Shown: positions 34,307 through 43,670, counted from the first letter of the stretch. The stretch is DNA of 64,000 bases from an uncultured Myxococcales bacterium (GCA_937872925.1 CALMUT010000120.1:1-64000); one strand, 5' to 3'. The notes: generated from the sequence alone by a model not told the origin. Numbers and translations: made by a program.

Positions 34307-35125
34307 CTAAGGTGTGTCGCCCGGCAGCGATGCGCGGGGTGCTTTTCCGCGCCACGCAACAAAGCTGGGATCCGTCAACGCTACGTCACACTCAGGAGGG
34401 TGAAACGGCCCCACAAATCGCAGCTCGCCCCCGGCAACGTTTTCGCTGACGCGAAGCGCCTCGTGCTGGTCGATGACATACGTCGGCCTCGGGCCTCCGG
34501 CGCTCATCGGCCACGCGTATGCAAGAAAGCGCCGCTCGGCCGCCTCTTCATCGAGAGCAGCGCCGGGCTGCGCAGTCCAGCCACCCTGCAGGGTTGGTAG
34601 GCACACCATGAATAGATACGCGCCAGATTGCGCAGCAGGCCCCTGCTTCGTGTCGTGATAGGGCCCAAAGCCGTGCGACAAAAGCGCGGGCGACAAAGCA
34701 CGCACACCGCGCAAGGGCGACACCCCCGCGAGCTCGCCCAAAAGCCCCGCAGAACCCACGTGATCCCCATCGGGATCCACGAAGCCACGCTGGCGCATGA
34801 CGTCCTCGGCAAACACAATCTGCCGCAGGCGAGACGCAGCCGAGTTGCTCGCGGCAGTATTGCCACCCTGAATGACACCGGGAACGGCTTCTGTGACGAC
34901 AAATCGCAACATCGCAATGCTCGTGATCACGGCAGCCGCAATCCCCCAAGGCTTCAAGCGGGGCGGTCGCAGTCCGCCGCTTGCCAACGTGATCAAGGTG
35001 ACCAACGCTGCCGGCAGTCCCAGCTTCGGCCACATCACGCCAGCCACTCCAATGAGCAGCGCGAAACCAGTCGCGTAGGTGAGCCGAGTGACGGCTCCCG
35101 CGGATAGGGGGGGCACGTCGCTCAC
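34307..35125 (-). CDS. Two-span membrane protein with pilin-like periplasmic part
   Basis: The 272-residue product has two or three hydrophobic helices in its first 75 residues (LTYATGFALLIGVAGVMWP, LPAALVTLITLASG, PWGIAAAVITSIAML). The periplasmic part begins ASNSAASRLRQIVFAEDVMRQ, like the start of pseudopilin-type and DUF2950-type proteins in which a helix of this kind is followed by a small beta domain. Later motifs are GFGPYHDTKQG, GAYLFMVCLPTLQGGW and YAWPMSAGGPRPTYVIDQHEAL. Function is unknown. Its start overlaps the stop of the coiled-coil gene by four bases, and the small hypothetical gene follows. Confidence 0.68.
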   Translation of the reverse strand: MSDVPPLSAGAVTRLTYATGFALLIGVAGVMWPKLGLPAALVTLITLASGGLRPPRLKPWGIAAAVITSIAMLRFVVTEAVPGVIQGGNTAASNSAASRLRQIVFAEDVMRQRGFVDPDGDHVGSAGLLGELAGVSPLRGVRALSPALLSHGFGPYHDTKQGPAAQSGAYLFMVCLPTLQGGWTAQPGAALDEEAAERRFLAYAWPMSAGGPRPTYVIDQHEALRVSENVAGGELRFVGPFHPPECDVALTDPSFVAWRGKAPRASLPGDTP

Positions 35126-36249
35126 TTGCGGGGTGGCTTGCTCGAAACGACAGTCTCCGGGTCCACCGCATCCCCAACCACCGAGTAGCTGCCGAGGGGA
35201 CGTTGCGCCGGATCGGGCTTGCGCTTGAGCGGCGCTTTCGTGACAGCCCCCGCCCCGTCAGGCCGCGGGGCTTGCAGGGGTGGGTGCGGCACCTGCGGCG
35301 ATGTTTGGCGTTCGGTGCCGCGGGACGGTGAAGGCCGAGACGCGACGATCGCCTGTGCCAACTCGTTCGGGGCCGGGGGCACCGTGGCGCGCTGACCCAA
35401 CGCCGCATCGAGTGTCGGCCGATCTCCCTCGGCTACCGGTCCGTCGGACTGAGGCAGGTCGGGCTGGGTCGCACTCGCGGGAACCGTGCGGCGCGGATCC
35501 GGAGGGGCAGTGATGCCCGAAGCACGTAGGACAGCCACCTCATGGCGCGCGTCCGCAACGGCTTGCTCGAGTTGCTTGGCCTTCGCTTGCGCATCGTCCC
35601 GCTGCGCCTGGAGGCGAAGCAAGGTTTCCCGCGCTGCCTCTTGGCCCTGGATGAGTTTCTCGATGCGGTTGAGCAAATGTGCGGGACTCGCGTCCTCAAA
35701 CTCCGTGCCGACGGCCTTGCGCGCAGGGTGGGTATGCGCCGCGCTGCGTTTGAGTTCTGCCAGCTCCGCAATGGCGGCGTCGCGCTCGCGCAACACGCGG
35801 GCAAGTTGCACGTCATGATCCTCCAACACACCCGCCAGGAAGCGGTCCTGATCGTTGATCAAGAACTCGCGTTCCTTTTGCGCCTCGGCACGCACCAGGC
35901 TTAGCTCCTCCTCGAGCAGCGTCACCTGGTTCTTGAGTCCGAGGCGTTGCTCATTGCTGGCACCGAGCATGTCGCGCACGCGGGCGAGTTCCTGATTCAG
36001 GTGTTCGTTGGCATGACGGGCGTCCGCGACGCCGTCGGTCACATGCTGGATCGCGCGGTGCAGCGCGCTCAGACTTGCCTCCGCGCGGTTGCTGGCGGCC
36101 AACACCGCGCCCAGGTCGTTCTCTTTGCGGCCGAGCTCCGCCACCGGGTCGACTCGAATCACTTCGGGCTGACCCAAACCCGGATTGGTGCCACCGGAGC
36201 TTCGGAATTCCGACACCCGTTTCGGTTCGGAGGCCATCTTAGTCAGCAT
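35122..36249 (-). CDS. Coiled-coil protein of unknown function
   Basis: I take the ATG at 36249 (375 residues); ATG 36237 is an alternative, and longer reading frames upstream would run across the divergent hydrolase gene. Residues about 40-240 form long coiled coils (heptad-rich stretches such as LVRAEAQKEREFLINDQDRF and RLQAQRDDAQAKAKQLEQAV). The last 130 residues are Pro/Arg-rich and disordered (RPSPSRGTERQTSPQ), ending YSVVGDAVDPETVVSSKPPRK. No signal peptide or membrane helix is present. It is the first gene of a four-gene coupled run (36249 to 33446) and divergent from the che operon, so a link to chemosensory scaffolding is possible but unproven. Confidence 0.75.
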   Translation of the reverse strand: MLTKMASEPKRVSEFRSSGGTNPGLGQPEVIRVDPVAELGRKENDLGAVLAASNRAEASLSALHRAIQHVTDGVADARHANEHLNQELARVRDMLGASNEQRLGLKNQVTLLEEELSLVRAEAQKEREFLINDQDRFLAGVLEDHDVQLARVLRERDAAIAELAELKRSAAHTHPARKAVGTEFEDASPAHLLNRIEKLIQGQEAARETLLRLQAQRDDAQAKAKQLEQAVADARHEVAVLRASGITAPPDPRRTVPASATQPDLPQSDGPVAEGDRPTLDAALGQRATVPPAPNELAQAIVASRPSPSRGTERQTSPQVPHPPLQAPRPDGAGAVTKAPLKRKPDPAQRPLGSYSVVGDAVDPETVVSSKPPRK

Positions 36250-36385
36250 AGCGGCTCGCCGGGCTACGGGGAATTCCGCTTTGATTCTCGGCCAAATCTC
36301 CCGCAGACCTGCGGCCAGAAGCGGCCACCCGCCTCGTATTTCTAGGCAAAAGCCACGCTCCCTGTGCTCTGCCCGAACTGCTACC
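36250..36385. promoter_or_regulatory. Divergent promoter region of the che operon
   Basis: This 136-bp region must start both the coiled-coil operon and the eight-gene che operon. It contains a 14-bp inverted repeat CCGCAG-AC-CTGCGG at 36301-36314 that could be an operator shared by both directions. Confidence 0.4.
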
Positions 36386-37231
36386 ATGATGCCGCTCATG
36401 CGCTTTCGGGTCCTTGCCGTGCTCCTCGTGCTCGCCCTCGGGGGCTGTGACTCCGGCGACGAGAGTCCCCCGTCGCCGAAGCTCGCACCGCCGAAGCCAG
36501 CGGTGGAGGCTCCCCCGGCGCCCCCGCCGACGCCGAAGAAGACGACCAGCTTCGAATCCAAAGACGGCGCAAGCCTGGCGGGAGATCTGTACCTCGCCAA
36601 ACCGACGGCGCCCGCCGTCGTGCTGGTGCACCGACTCCACGCGGAGCGTGCCGAGTTGGCACCGCTGGCGGAACAACTCGCCCAAGCCAAGAAGCGTTTT
36701 ACGATCTTGAACTTCGATCTTCGCGGGCACGGCGCCAGCCAACCCCCCAAGAAGGACAAGAAGAAGCCCGAACGCTTCGACGCCGACGTGGTCGCTGCCA
36801 TTGAGCACGTGCTTCAAGCGAGCGGGCAAAAGGCCCCCCGAGTGCTGCTCGTGGGCTCTTCCTTCGGAGCAGCGTTGGTGGCCCGCGTAGCCCGAACTCA
36901 GCCGAAAGTGACGGGACTGGCCTTGCTTTCTCCGGGAGCCGCCATCGACGGTCTGGATGTTTACGAGCCCTACGCCGAGGTTCGAACCCTGCCCACATTC
37001 ATCGCGGCCTCCGCCCTAGACAACGTCAGCAAGGCGCCCTTCGAGTCCCTTTCCAAGATGGCAAAGGCCGGCGAGACCAAGCAATACCCGGGCTCCCGTC
37101 ATTCTGCCGGGCACGTGGCAGCGGAGCACCCCGCGCTGTGGTCGGATCTGATCGCATGGCTCGAAAAGCAATACGACGAAAGACCTTCCGAGCGTGTCGC
37201 CCCAAAGAGCGATGAGGACGTGCAGCGCTGA
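36386..37231 (+). CDS. Lipoprotein alpha/beta hydrolase
   Basis: From ATG 36386 the product is 281 residues with a lipoprotein signal (MMPLMRFRVLAVLLVLALGGC, Cys21) and a Pro/Lys tether to about residue 52. The alpha/beta hydrolase core follows: strand VVLVHRLHAE, ILNFDLRGHGAS, and the nucleophile elbow VGSSFG (Ser159), then an acidic region and the catalytic-type histidine in SRHSAGH. It is closest to small serine esterases or dienelactone hydrolases; the substrate is unknown. Its TGA overlaps the ATG of the cheY-like gene by one base, so this envelope enzyme is translated with the chemosensory proteins. It may process a ligand or lipid sensed by the pathway; that is inference. Confidence 0.8.
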   Translation: MMPLMRFRVLAVLLVLALGGCDSGDESPPSPKLAPPKPAVEAPPAPPPTPKKTTSFESKDGASLAGDLYLAKPTAPAVVLVHRLHAERAELAPLAEQLAQAKKRFTILNFDLRGHGASQPPKKDKKKPERFDADVVAAIEHVLQASGQKAPRVLLVGSSFGAALVARVARTQPKVTGLALLSPGAAIDGLDVYEPYAEVRTLPTFIAASALDNVSKAPFESLSKMAKAGETKQYPGSRHSAGHVAAEHPALWSDLIAWLEKQYDERPSERVAPKSDEDVQR

Positions 37232-37635
37232 TGGCCGCGAAGATTCTCGTTGTCGAGGATTCCCTCACCATGCGCACCTTCCTGCGAGGAGCGCTCAATG
37301 GCGATCCGCGTTTGCGCGACGCAGAAGTGATCGAAGCGGAAAGCGGTTTCGAGGCCCTGCGCTTGTTACCCCGGGGTCCTTACCAGCTGGTGATCAGCGA
37401 CATCAACATGCCGGACATCAACGGCCTGGAACTGCTTCAGTTCATCCGCAAGAGCGAACAGCATAAAGACACACCGGTGCTGCTGATCTCGACGCAATCC
37501 TCTGGACGGGATCGTCAGCGCGGGCTCGAACTCGGCGCCAATGCCTACCTGACAAAGCCTTTTTCGGCGGAGTCGCTGTGCGGGGAGGCTCTGCGCCATA
37601 TCGGTGGCGGCGCCCAGGTGCCATCGGATGGCTGA
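37231..37635 (+). CDS. cheY: CheY-like single-domain response regulator
   Basis: A 134-residue receiver. It has the acidic pair in VVEDSLTMR (Glu9-Asp10), phospho-acceptor Asp57 in ISDINMPDING, the Thr in LLISTQ and the Lys in YLTKPF, so all switch residues are present. There is no output domain, so it should act by binding a target, for instance the flagellar motor, a motility regulator, or the HEAT-repeat protein encoded downstream. Its start overlaps the hydrolase stop by one base, and its 3' end overlaps the cheA start by eight bases. Confidence 0.93.
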   Translation: MAAKILVVEDSLTMRTFLRGALNGDPRLRDAEVIEAESGFEALRLLPRGPYQLVISDINMPDINGLELLQFIRKSEQHKDTPVLLISTQSSGRDRQRGLELGANAYLTKPFSAESLCGEALRHIGGGAQVPSDG

Positions 37636-39709
37636 GACCGACAAGGCGCGCGACGAGTTCTACTCCGAAGTCCAGGAGATCATCGAGGGGCTGTCGCGCA
37701 ACTTGCTAGCGCTCGACGGGGCAGTGAAATCCGGAGGAGACGATCCGGCGTTGGTGAATGAGGCCTTTCGCGCCGTGCATACCCTCAAGGGCCTCGCCGG
37801 GCTCTTCGGCGCAACTCGCATGGGCGCACTCTCCCACAAGCTCGAGGACGTGCTCGACCACCTGCGCCTGGGGCGCATGCTGTTGTCTGCAGAAGTCCTC
37901 GACGTTCTATTCCTGTCCATCGATGCTTACCATCAGCTGTTAGGCAGCGAAAAAGCGGGGCTGGACCAACCGCTGTCAGCGGTCGACGACCTATTGGAGC
38001 GGTTGGACGGACTCGGCGCCTTCGCGCGGCCCGAAGGCCCCGCTGGCCTGGAGTACGAGCTCGAGCCCGGCCTGCTGGCGGTGCTGACAGAGTACGAAGA
38101 ACACCGGCTGCGCACCAATATCGAGTCGGGCCTCTCGCTCTACCGACTGCGAGTGCAGTTCGACTTGGCGACGATCGACAAGGCGCTTGAGGACATGAAG
38201 GCCCGCGCCAAGAAGCATGGCGAGATCATCACCTACCTACCCACCGGGGAGGCGCCATCACCGGACACCATCGAGCTCGACCTGCTGATGGCTTCCCGCG
38301 ACGACCTCGCGACCCTGATCGGTTCCCTTGGCGCGGACAACATCGTCATCGAAGAGGTGCCGCGTCGTCGCAGTGCCACGCTGCCTCCACCGTTCTCGCA
38401 GACGCCCGCGCGCATCAGCCTTTCGCCACCCGGGGGCATCGAGTCCCTTGAGCCACCCCCGCAAGACCCCCAAGCATCGTTGCGCTCCGTCGCGCAAACC
38501 GTGCGGGTAGACATTCGCAAGCTGGACCAGCTCATGAACATCGTGGGCGAGCTGGCCATCGTACGCGGCATGCTCGGCAGGGTCTTCGAGCGGGTCCGCG
38601 CCGACGGCAATCGTCCACTCGCAACAGAGCTTCAGCGCCTGCATCGCAGTTTCGAGCGCCGGCTGAGCGAGATGCAGGGCGCAATCCTAGAAGTGCGCAT
38701 GGTGCCACTGGGCCAGGTATTCGACCGTCTTGCGCGCGTGGTTCGCCAAATCAGCAGAGAGCTAGGCAAGGAAATCCGCCTGGTGATCACGGGCGCGGAC
38801 ACCGAGATCGACAAGCTCATCGTCGAAGAGCTGTCGGACCCCCTGATGCACATGATCCGCAACGCTATCGACCACGGCATCGAAACGTCCAGCGAGCGCA
38901 CCCGAGTGGGCAAACCCACCGCGGGCACCATCGCGCTCAACGCCTACCAAAAGGGCAACCACGTGATGATCGAGATCGAAGACGACGGCGCCGGAATCGA
39001 CGCGGACGCCTTGATCGAGCGCGCGTTGCAGCTGGGCAAACTCGGCGCGACGGACATTAGCGAACTCAGCCGCAGCGACATCTTGGGACTGATCTTCGTA
39101 CCGGGACTCACGACCCGAGCCGAAGCCGGCGATCTGAGCGGACGTGGCGTCGGCATGGATGTGGTCAAGACCAACCTCTCCAAACTCGGCGGCGTCATCG
39201 ACGTGCAGAGTGAGGCAGGCATTGGCACGAAGATGACCATCACCCTGCCCATCACTTTGGCGATCGTGGGCGCGCTCATCGTGGAAGTTGCAGGGCAAAC
39301 TTACGCCGTGCCCATGGCCAGTGTTTCCGAGGCAATCGCCTTCGAAGCCAAGGGGCTGCGCCGGGTCGACGGGCGTGAAACCATGTCCCTGCGCGGCACG
39401 ACGTTACCGGTGTGCCGCCTGGAGTCTTTGCTCGGCCTGCGCCCAACCAGTCTTGCGCCGCCACGACAATACGTAGTCGTCACCACCCTGGCCAACCGCC
39501 GATTAGGCCTCGTGGTCGACAACTTGATCGGACAACAAGACATTGTGATCAAGCCGCTCGGCGCCAGCTTGCGTGACGTCCGGGGCTTTGCGGGGGCGAC
39601 CGAGTTGGGCGACCAGCGAGTGGGTCTGGTACTCGATCCAGCCGCAGTCATCGAAGAGGTCTTGGCCACCATCGACAGCGTCGCGGAGGGCGATCGTGAC
39701 CACGCGTAG
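37628..39709 (+). CDS. cheA: CheA chemosensory histidine kinase
   Basis: A 693-residue kinase starting at ATG 37628, inside the end of the cheY gene. The Hpt domain carries phospho-acceptor His51 in AVHTLKGLAG. A P2-like region lies around 165-240, followed by the dimerisation helix pair (VDIRKLDQLMNIVGELAIVRG), the ATPase domain with N-box MIRNAIDHGIE, G1 DDGAGID, and the G2 region GRGVGMDVV, then a C-terminal CheW-like P5 domain. The kinase normally docks to receptors through CheW and phosphorylates CheY and CheB. It contains no receiver domain, unlike FrzE. It is followed by two cheW genes, each overlapping the previous gene. Confidence 0.95.
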   Translation: MAETDKARDEFYSEVQEIIEGLSRNLLALDGAVKSGGDDPALVNEAFRAVHTLKGLAGLFGATRMGALSHKLEDVLDHLRLGRMLLSAEVLDVLFLSIDAYHQLLGSEKAGLDQPLSAVDDLLERLDGLGAFARPEGPAGLEYELEPGLLAVLTEYEEHRLRTNIESGLSLYRLRVQFDLATIDKALEDMKARAKKHGEIITYLPTGEAPSPDTIELDLLMASRDDLATLIGSLGADNIVIEEVPRRRSATLPPPFSQTPARISLSPPGGIESLEPPPQDPQASLRSVAQTVRVDIRKLDQLMNIVGELAIVRGMLGRVFERVRADGNRPLATELQRLHRSFERRLSEMQGAILEVRMVPLGQVFDRLARVVRQISRELGKEIRLVITGADTEIDKLIVEELSDPLMHMIRNAIDHGIETSSERTRVGKPTAGTIALNAYQKGNHVMIEIEDDGAGIDADALIERALQLGKLGATDISELSRSDILGLIFVPGLTTRAEAGDLSGRGVGMDVVKTNLSKLGGVIDVQSEAGIGTKMTITLPITLAIVGALIVEVAGQTYAVPMASVSEAIAFEAKGLRRVDGRETMSLRGTTLPVCRLESLLGLRPTSLAPPRQYVVVTTLANRRLGLVVDNLIGQQDIVIKPLGASLRDVRGFAGATELGDQRVGLVLDPAAVIEEVLATIDSVAEGDRDHA

Positions 39710-40196
39710 CCTGACCAGGCGGCCCCGTGCCGACGAGCGCCTCAGCGGTGCGCTCGCACGGGAGCTCCTGGTATTCTCCCTCGCCGGAGAACTGTATGGT
39801 GTGGACCTGGCGGGCATCCGGGAAATCTTGACGCCGCCACCGATTACGCTGGTGCCGCGGGCGACGCCGGACGTGCTTGGGGTGTGCAGTGTGCGCGGTC
39901 TGTTGGTCACGGTGGTCGACCTGCGGCGACGTCTCAACGTGGACGCCGCCACAGGCACACGACGAACGCGGATCTTGCTGGCACCGGCGCGCGACGACGA
40001 AGTCGTCGGTCTGGTCGTCGACGAGGTGAAACACGTCTTGCGATTGAACGACGCGGAAATCGAATTGGCGGCGGGTGTACTTGGCGGAGACGTCTCCGAA
40101 CATGTGATGGGAATAGGAAGGCCAGCGGGCGGTCCGGTGATCGTGCTTTTGGACATCCGTTCCCTCGTGACGAGCGGGAAGGAAACCAGACAGTGA
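39696..40196 (+). CDS. cheW: CheW-type coupling protein, first copy
   Basis: A 166-residue CheW starting at GTG 39696, fourteen bases inside cheA. After a 25-residue Arg-rich tail it has the CheW fold: LLVFSLAGELYGVDLAGIREIL, VTLVPRATPDVLGVCSVRG, VVDLRRRL and VGLVVDEV. It couples receptors to CheA. Its TGA overlaps the start of the second cheW. The basic N-terminal extension is not typical of CheW. Confidence 0.93.
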   Translation: MTTRSLTRRPRADERLSGALARELLVFSLAGELYGVDLAGIREILTPPPITLVPRATPDVLGVCSVRGLLVTVVDLRRRLNVDAATGTRRTRILLAPARDDEVVGLVVDEVKHVLRLNDAEIELAAGVLGGDVSEHVMGIGRPAGGPVIVLLDIRSLVTSGKETRQ

Positions 40197-40699
40197 CTAC
40201 GGCGCGACATCGTCCAGATCCGGAAAAGAGCCTCGTCGGCTTCCTGGTAGGCACCGTGCACTACGCTGTGCCCATCAGCTCCGTCCGGGAGATCGTCAAC
40301 CCCCTCGCGGTGGTGGGCTTGCCCCATGCGCCCCCGGCGGTCACTGGAGTTGCCGACCACCGCGGAGAGGTCGTGCCCATCGTCGACCTGCGGCGCCGCT
40401 TTGGCTTGGAACCAACCACCGACAGTCGCCGCGCAAAGTGGATCTTGGTGGACGTGGAGCGCCGCATCGTCGGTCTCCAGGTCGACGCCGTGACTGAGGT
40501 CTTCGGCACCGGCGGGGCAGAACTACGCAGCGCGCCACTTTTGGGCGACGGCGACGTGCACCGGGGGATCCTCGGCGTGACCACTTATGACGACGCCATG
40601 GTCTTCGTGCTGGATGTGGGCAGCTTCGAGCAACTGACGGCACCGTTGGAACAACAGGGTCTGCTGGCGTCGAGCGCCCCGCCGAAGGCATCGGGATGA
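40193..40699 (+). CDS. cheW: CheW-type coupling protein, second copy
   Basis: A 168-residue CheW from GTG 40193, preceded by AAGGAAA. Motifs include LVGFLVGTVHYAVPISSVREIV, GLPHAPPAVTGVADHRG, VVPIVDLRRRF and VGLQVDAVTEV. It differs clearly from the first copy, so the pair is not a recent duplication; two CheW proteins may build arrays of different receptor content, which is inference. It overlaps both neighbours by four bases. Confidence 0.93.
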   Translation: MTTARHRPDPEKSLVGFLVGTVHYAVPISSVREIVNPLAVVGLPHAPPAVTGVADHRGEVVPIVDLRRRFGLEPTTDSRRAKWILVDVERRIVGLQVDAVTEVFGTGGAELRSAPLLGDGDVHRGILGVTTYDDAMVFVLDVGSFEQLTAPLEQQGLLASSAPPKASG

Positions 40700-42786
40700 G
40701 CGGCGCCCTGCGCGACGCCTTGCGCGAAGAGGACCCGGAGACGCGACGCAAGGCAGCGGCGCAACTCGGCAGCTACGGCGGTAGTGACATCGCAGAGCTG
40801 TTGACCAGCGCCCTGGGCGATGCGGATTGGCGCGTTCGCAAAGAGGCGGTAGGTGCTGCGATCAATCACACAAGTTCGGCCGACGTGATCCCCGTTCTGG
40901 TCGACGCGTTGCGCCCCGGGGAAAACGTCGGCCTGCGCAACGCGGCCGTAGAAGCTCTGGCCGGCCACGGCGAAGACGCCATCCGCGCACTGTCCCTGGC
41001 CATTCCGTCCCTGGACGCGGACGGTCGGAAGCTTGCTGTCGATTCCGTGGCACGCGGCGGGCACCCCAGCGCGCTCATTCTACTGCGTTCGCTGATTGCG
41101 GACGACGACCCGAACGTGCGGGTCGCCGCCATTGAAGCCGTGGCCAGCGTCGGCAGCGCCTGTGCCAGCGAAGCCGTTGCGCTGCTTTCCGGCTGCCTGC
41201 GCGCGCCAGAGCTATTGGCGCGCCTTGCGGCGCTCGAAGGACTCAATCAACTCCACGCCGTGGTGCCCTTCGAAGAAGCGCGTGACCTACTCTCGGAACC
41301 CATGCTGGCACCCGTCGCGACCATCGCTGCCGGTCGGACCGGTGATCCGCGCGCCGCGGAATTGCTCAAAAACGAACTCCTCGGGGCTCCACCGGAGCGC
41401 GTCGGCCTGCTCGCCGTGGCGTTCGCGGACTTGGTCGAGTCTTCCGACGAATCCCAGGCGGCGGCCCGGGCAGCGCTGCAAGAAGTCGGACCCATCGTGA
41501 GCGCCCACCTCGTGCAGCTCCGCACTTCTCCCGACGTTGAGGTACGGCGTGCATCGATGGTCGTTCTCGCGCTGGTTTCTGACCAAGCAGCCGTCGACGC
41601 GATTTTCGACGGCTTGAACGACGAAGCGCTGCACGACGCCGCAGAGTACGCGGTCGATCTCTTGGGCGGCGCTGCTGACCTAGCGCTGTCGGCCCGGGCG
41701 CAGCGCGGCGCGCCGGAAGAGCGTGCGTTGGCGCTCGAACTCTTGGCACGCCGCGCGACGGCACAGCCAGCCGCCAGCGTTTCCGCGGCCATCGTCAGCG
41801 CCCTCGACGCTTCCGAGCACGTGGTACAGCAAGCCGCCCTCGCCGCCGCTGCTACCGCGGGCGGCGCTGAATGCGTGCCGAAAGTCGCACGCATTTTGGC
41901 GCAGTCCGAAGGCACTAGCCACCGCACGCCCGCAGAGACCGCCCTCTCGGCCCTTGTCGCTCGCTACCCGGAGAGCGCACAGGGACTGAGCGAAGCGGAG
42001 CATGGCAGCGCCGCGGTTGCCATTGCCATCGCCGCCAGCCCCCTTTCAGTGCGCGGGTCTCGCGAGCAGGACGCGGGGTTCCTGGTATCGCTGCTTTCGA
42101 GCGACTCGCCGCACCTGCGACGCATCGCCCTCGACGCCTTGGCAGGCCTGCGACATGCGTCTGCGCTCGACGCGGTCAGTTTTGCCATCAGTGACGAAGA
42201 GCTTGAAGTGCGGCTCGCCGCAGTGCGCGCCCTGGGCCGTTTGGCGAGCGCAGACAACCTCGACGAAGTACTCCCGCAGTTGCTCGATCTGGTCCGTAGC
42301 GACCTCAGCACAGAAGTGCGCGCCGCCGCGACCGAATCCCTGGGCCGCATCGCCGATGCCCGGGTGCTGCCCGCCCTGCGCGAGCTGCTCAAATCCGAAA
42401 GCGCAGCGTTGGCAGTTGCCGCCGTCGAAGCCCTCACTGGGCGCGCTGACGCGGAACGCTCCGGAGCGCTCGTCGATGCCCTCGCCAACCGAGAACCAGA
42501 GGTGGTCAAAGCCGCCATGCGCGGTTTGGCTCGCCCCGGCGATGCCCGCGCCCAAGCCCATTTGGGTGTCTGTCTGGATCACGACAACTGGGACGTTCGG
42601 CGGCTCGCGGCGGACTTGCTGGGACGCAGCGGCGAGACAGGCGCCATGGGTCTGTTGCGCGCACGCTTGACGACTGAACGCGAAGCACTGGTGCGCGAAG
42701 CGCTGGGCCGCGCCCTCGAGAGTCTGGAATCGGCCCGCGGCCTGCGCCACACCGTACCGCCCAAACCTCGCGAAAGGCCGCGGTGA
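40696..42786 (+). CDS. HEAT-repeat protein of the che operon
   Basis: A 696-residue protein made almost wholly of about 20 HEAT/PBS-lyase-type helix pairs, with the recurrent core LLxxALxDxDWRVRKEAVxAL and variants (for example SDEELEVRLAAVRALGRLA and HDNWDVRRLAADLLGR). There is no signal peptide or membrane helix. Such solenoids bind other proteins. In Myxococcus xanthus the Che7 HEAT protein Cpc7 is known to interact with a CheY partner and to affect development, so a similar CheY-effector role is a reasonable hypothesis here. It sits between cheW and cheR, overlapping each by four bases. Confidence 0.9.
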   Translation: MSGALRDALREEDPETRRKAAAQLGSYGGSDIAELLTSALGDADWRVRKEAVGAAINHTSSADVIPVLVDALRPGENVGLRNAAVEALAGHGEDAIRALSLAIPSLDADGRKLAVDSVARGGHPSALILLRSLIADDDPNVRVAAIEAVASVGSACASEAVALLSGCLRAPELLARLAALEGLNQLHAVVPFEEARDLLSEPMLAPVATIAAGRTGDPRAAELLKNELLGAPPERVGLLAVAFADLVESSDESQAAARAALQEVGPIVSAHLVQLRTSPDVEVRRASMVVLALVSDQAAVDAIFDGLNDEALHDAAEYAVDLLGGAADLALSARAQRGAPEERALALELLARRATAQPAASVSAAIVSALDASEHVVQQAALAAAATAGGAECVPKVARILAQSEGTSHRTPAETALSALVARYPESAQGLSEAEHGSAAVAIAIAASPLSVRGSREQDAGFLVSLLSSDSPHLRRIALDALAGLRHASALDAVSFAISDEELEVRLAAVRALGRLASADNLDEVLPQLLDLVRSDLSTEVRAAATESLGRIADARVLPALRELLKSESAALAVAAVEALTGRADAERSGALVDALANREPEVVKAAMRGLARPGDARAQAHLGVCLDHDNWDVRRLAADLLGRSGETGAMGLLRARLTTEREALVREALGRALESLESARGLRHTVPPKPRERPR

Positions 42787-43670
42787 GCTACCTGCGGCCG
42801 CCAGGACCGCGCGCACGGCTTCGCCCCGAAGAGTTTCGTCTGCTGCGCGATCTGATCAACGAACACGCCGGTCTCGTTTTCGACGATGGCGCCATGTACT
42901 CTTTCGAGCGGCGTCTCTCGGAACGGCTGACAGAACTCGATCTGAGCGGCTTCATGGAGTACTACAAGTACCTACGCTTCGCGGTACGGGGCGCCGCGGA
43001 GTTGGACGAAGCCACCGACGCGCTGACGACGAAGGAAACCTATTTCTTCCGGCAGGACTACCAACTCCGCGCCTTTGACAACGAGCTGCTGCCGCGCTTC
43101 GTTCGAGAGAATCAAGCACGACGACGCATGACGATCTGGAGCGCCGGTTGCTCCACTGGCGAAGAAGCCTACACCCTGGCCATGATGACCCGGGAGCACC
43201 CAAAGCTCGTGGATTGGGACGTGCGCGTGATTGGCACAGACATCTCCAAATCGTGCGTGGCCGCCGCCCGGCGCGGCGTCTACCGAGAGACCTCCTTCCG
43301 CACCACCCCCGATGACACCCGGGAGCGCTATTTCGAGAAGGTGAGCGGCGGCTGGCGTATCCACGAAGATCTGCGAAAATCCACCCACTTTGGCCAGGTC
43401 AACCTGCTCGACGCCCATAAGGCGTCCATCGTGGGGCGGGTGGACGTTGTGTTCTGCCGCAACGTGCTGATCTACTTTGACGTTGGCTCCCGACGGAGAG
43501 TCATCGACAATCTGTACCAGCGCCTACTGCCGGGCGGGTATCTGCTGCTGGGCCATTCTGAATCCCTAATCAATGTTTCGACTGCGTTCGAGCTCGTGCA
43601 CCTCAAAGAGGATCTGGTCTATCGCAAGCCTATCGCATCCGGTGGGCTGGACTTCGGGCTGCTGACATGA
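42783..43670 (+). CDS. cheR: CheR receptor methyltransferase
   Basis: A 295-residue methyltransferase from GTG 42783. The N-terminal helical domain (RLRPEEFRLLRDLINEHAGLVF) is followed by the SAM site SAGCSTGEEAYTLAM, VIGTDISKSCVAAAR, and the signature DVVFCRNVLIYFD with LLPGGYLLLGHSESL. It methylates glutamates on chemoreceptors to adapt signalling, so its presence predicts receptors encoded elsewhere. There is no C-terminal TPR extension. It overlaps the HEAT gene and cheB by four bases each. Confidence 0.95.
   Translation: MSYLRPPGPRARLRPEEFRLLRDLINEHAGLVFDDGAMYSFERRLSERLTELDLSGFMEYYKYLRFAVRGAAELDEATDALTTKETYFFRQDYQLRAFDNELLPRFVRENQARRRMTIWSAGCSTGEEAYTLAMMTREHPKLVDWDVRVIGTDISKSCVAAARRGVYRETSFRTTPDDTRERYFEKVSGGWRIHEDLRKSTHFGQVNLLDAHKASIVGRVDVVFCRNVLIYFDVGSRRRVIDNLYQRLLPGGYLLLGHSESLINVSTAFELVHLKEDLVYRKPIASGGLDFGLLT

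Noticed and set aside
35122-36801. A 559-codon version of the coiled-coil gene
   Set aside because: The extra 184 residues are Ser/Arg/Gly-rich shadow sequence opposite the hydrolase gene, which has a clear lipoprotein signal.
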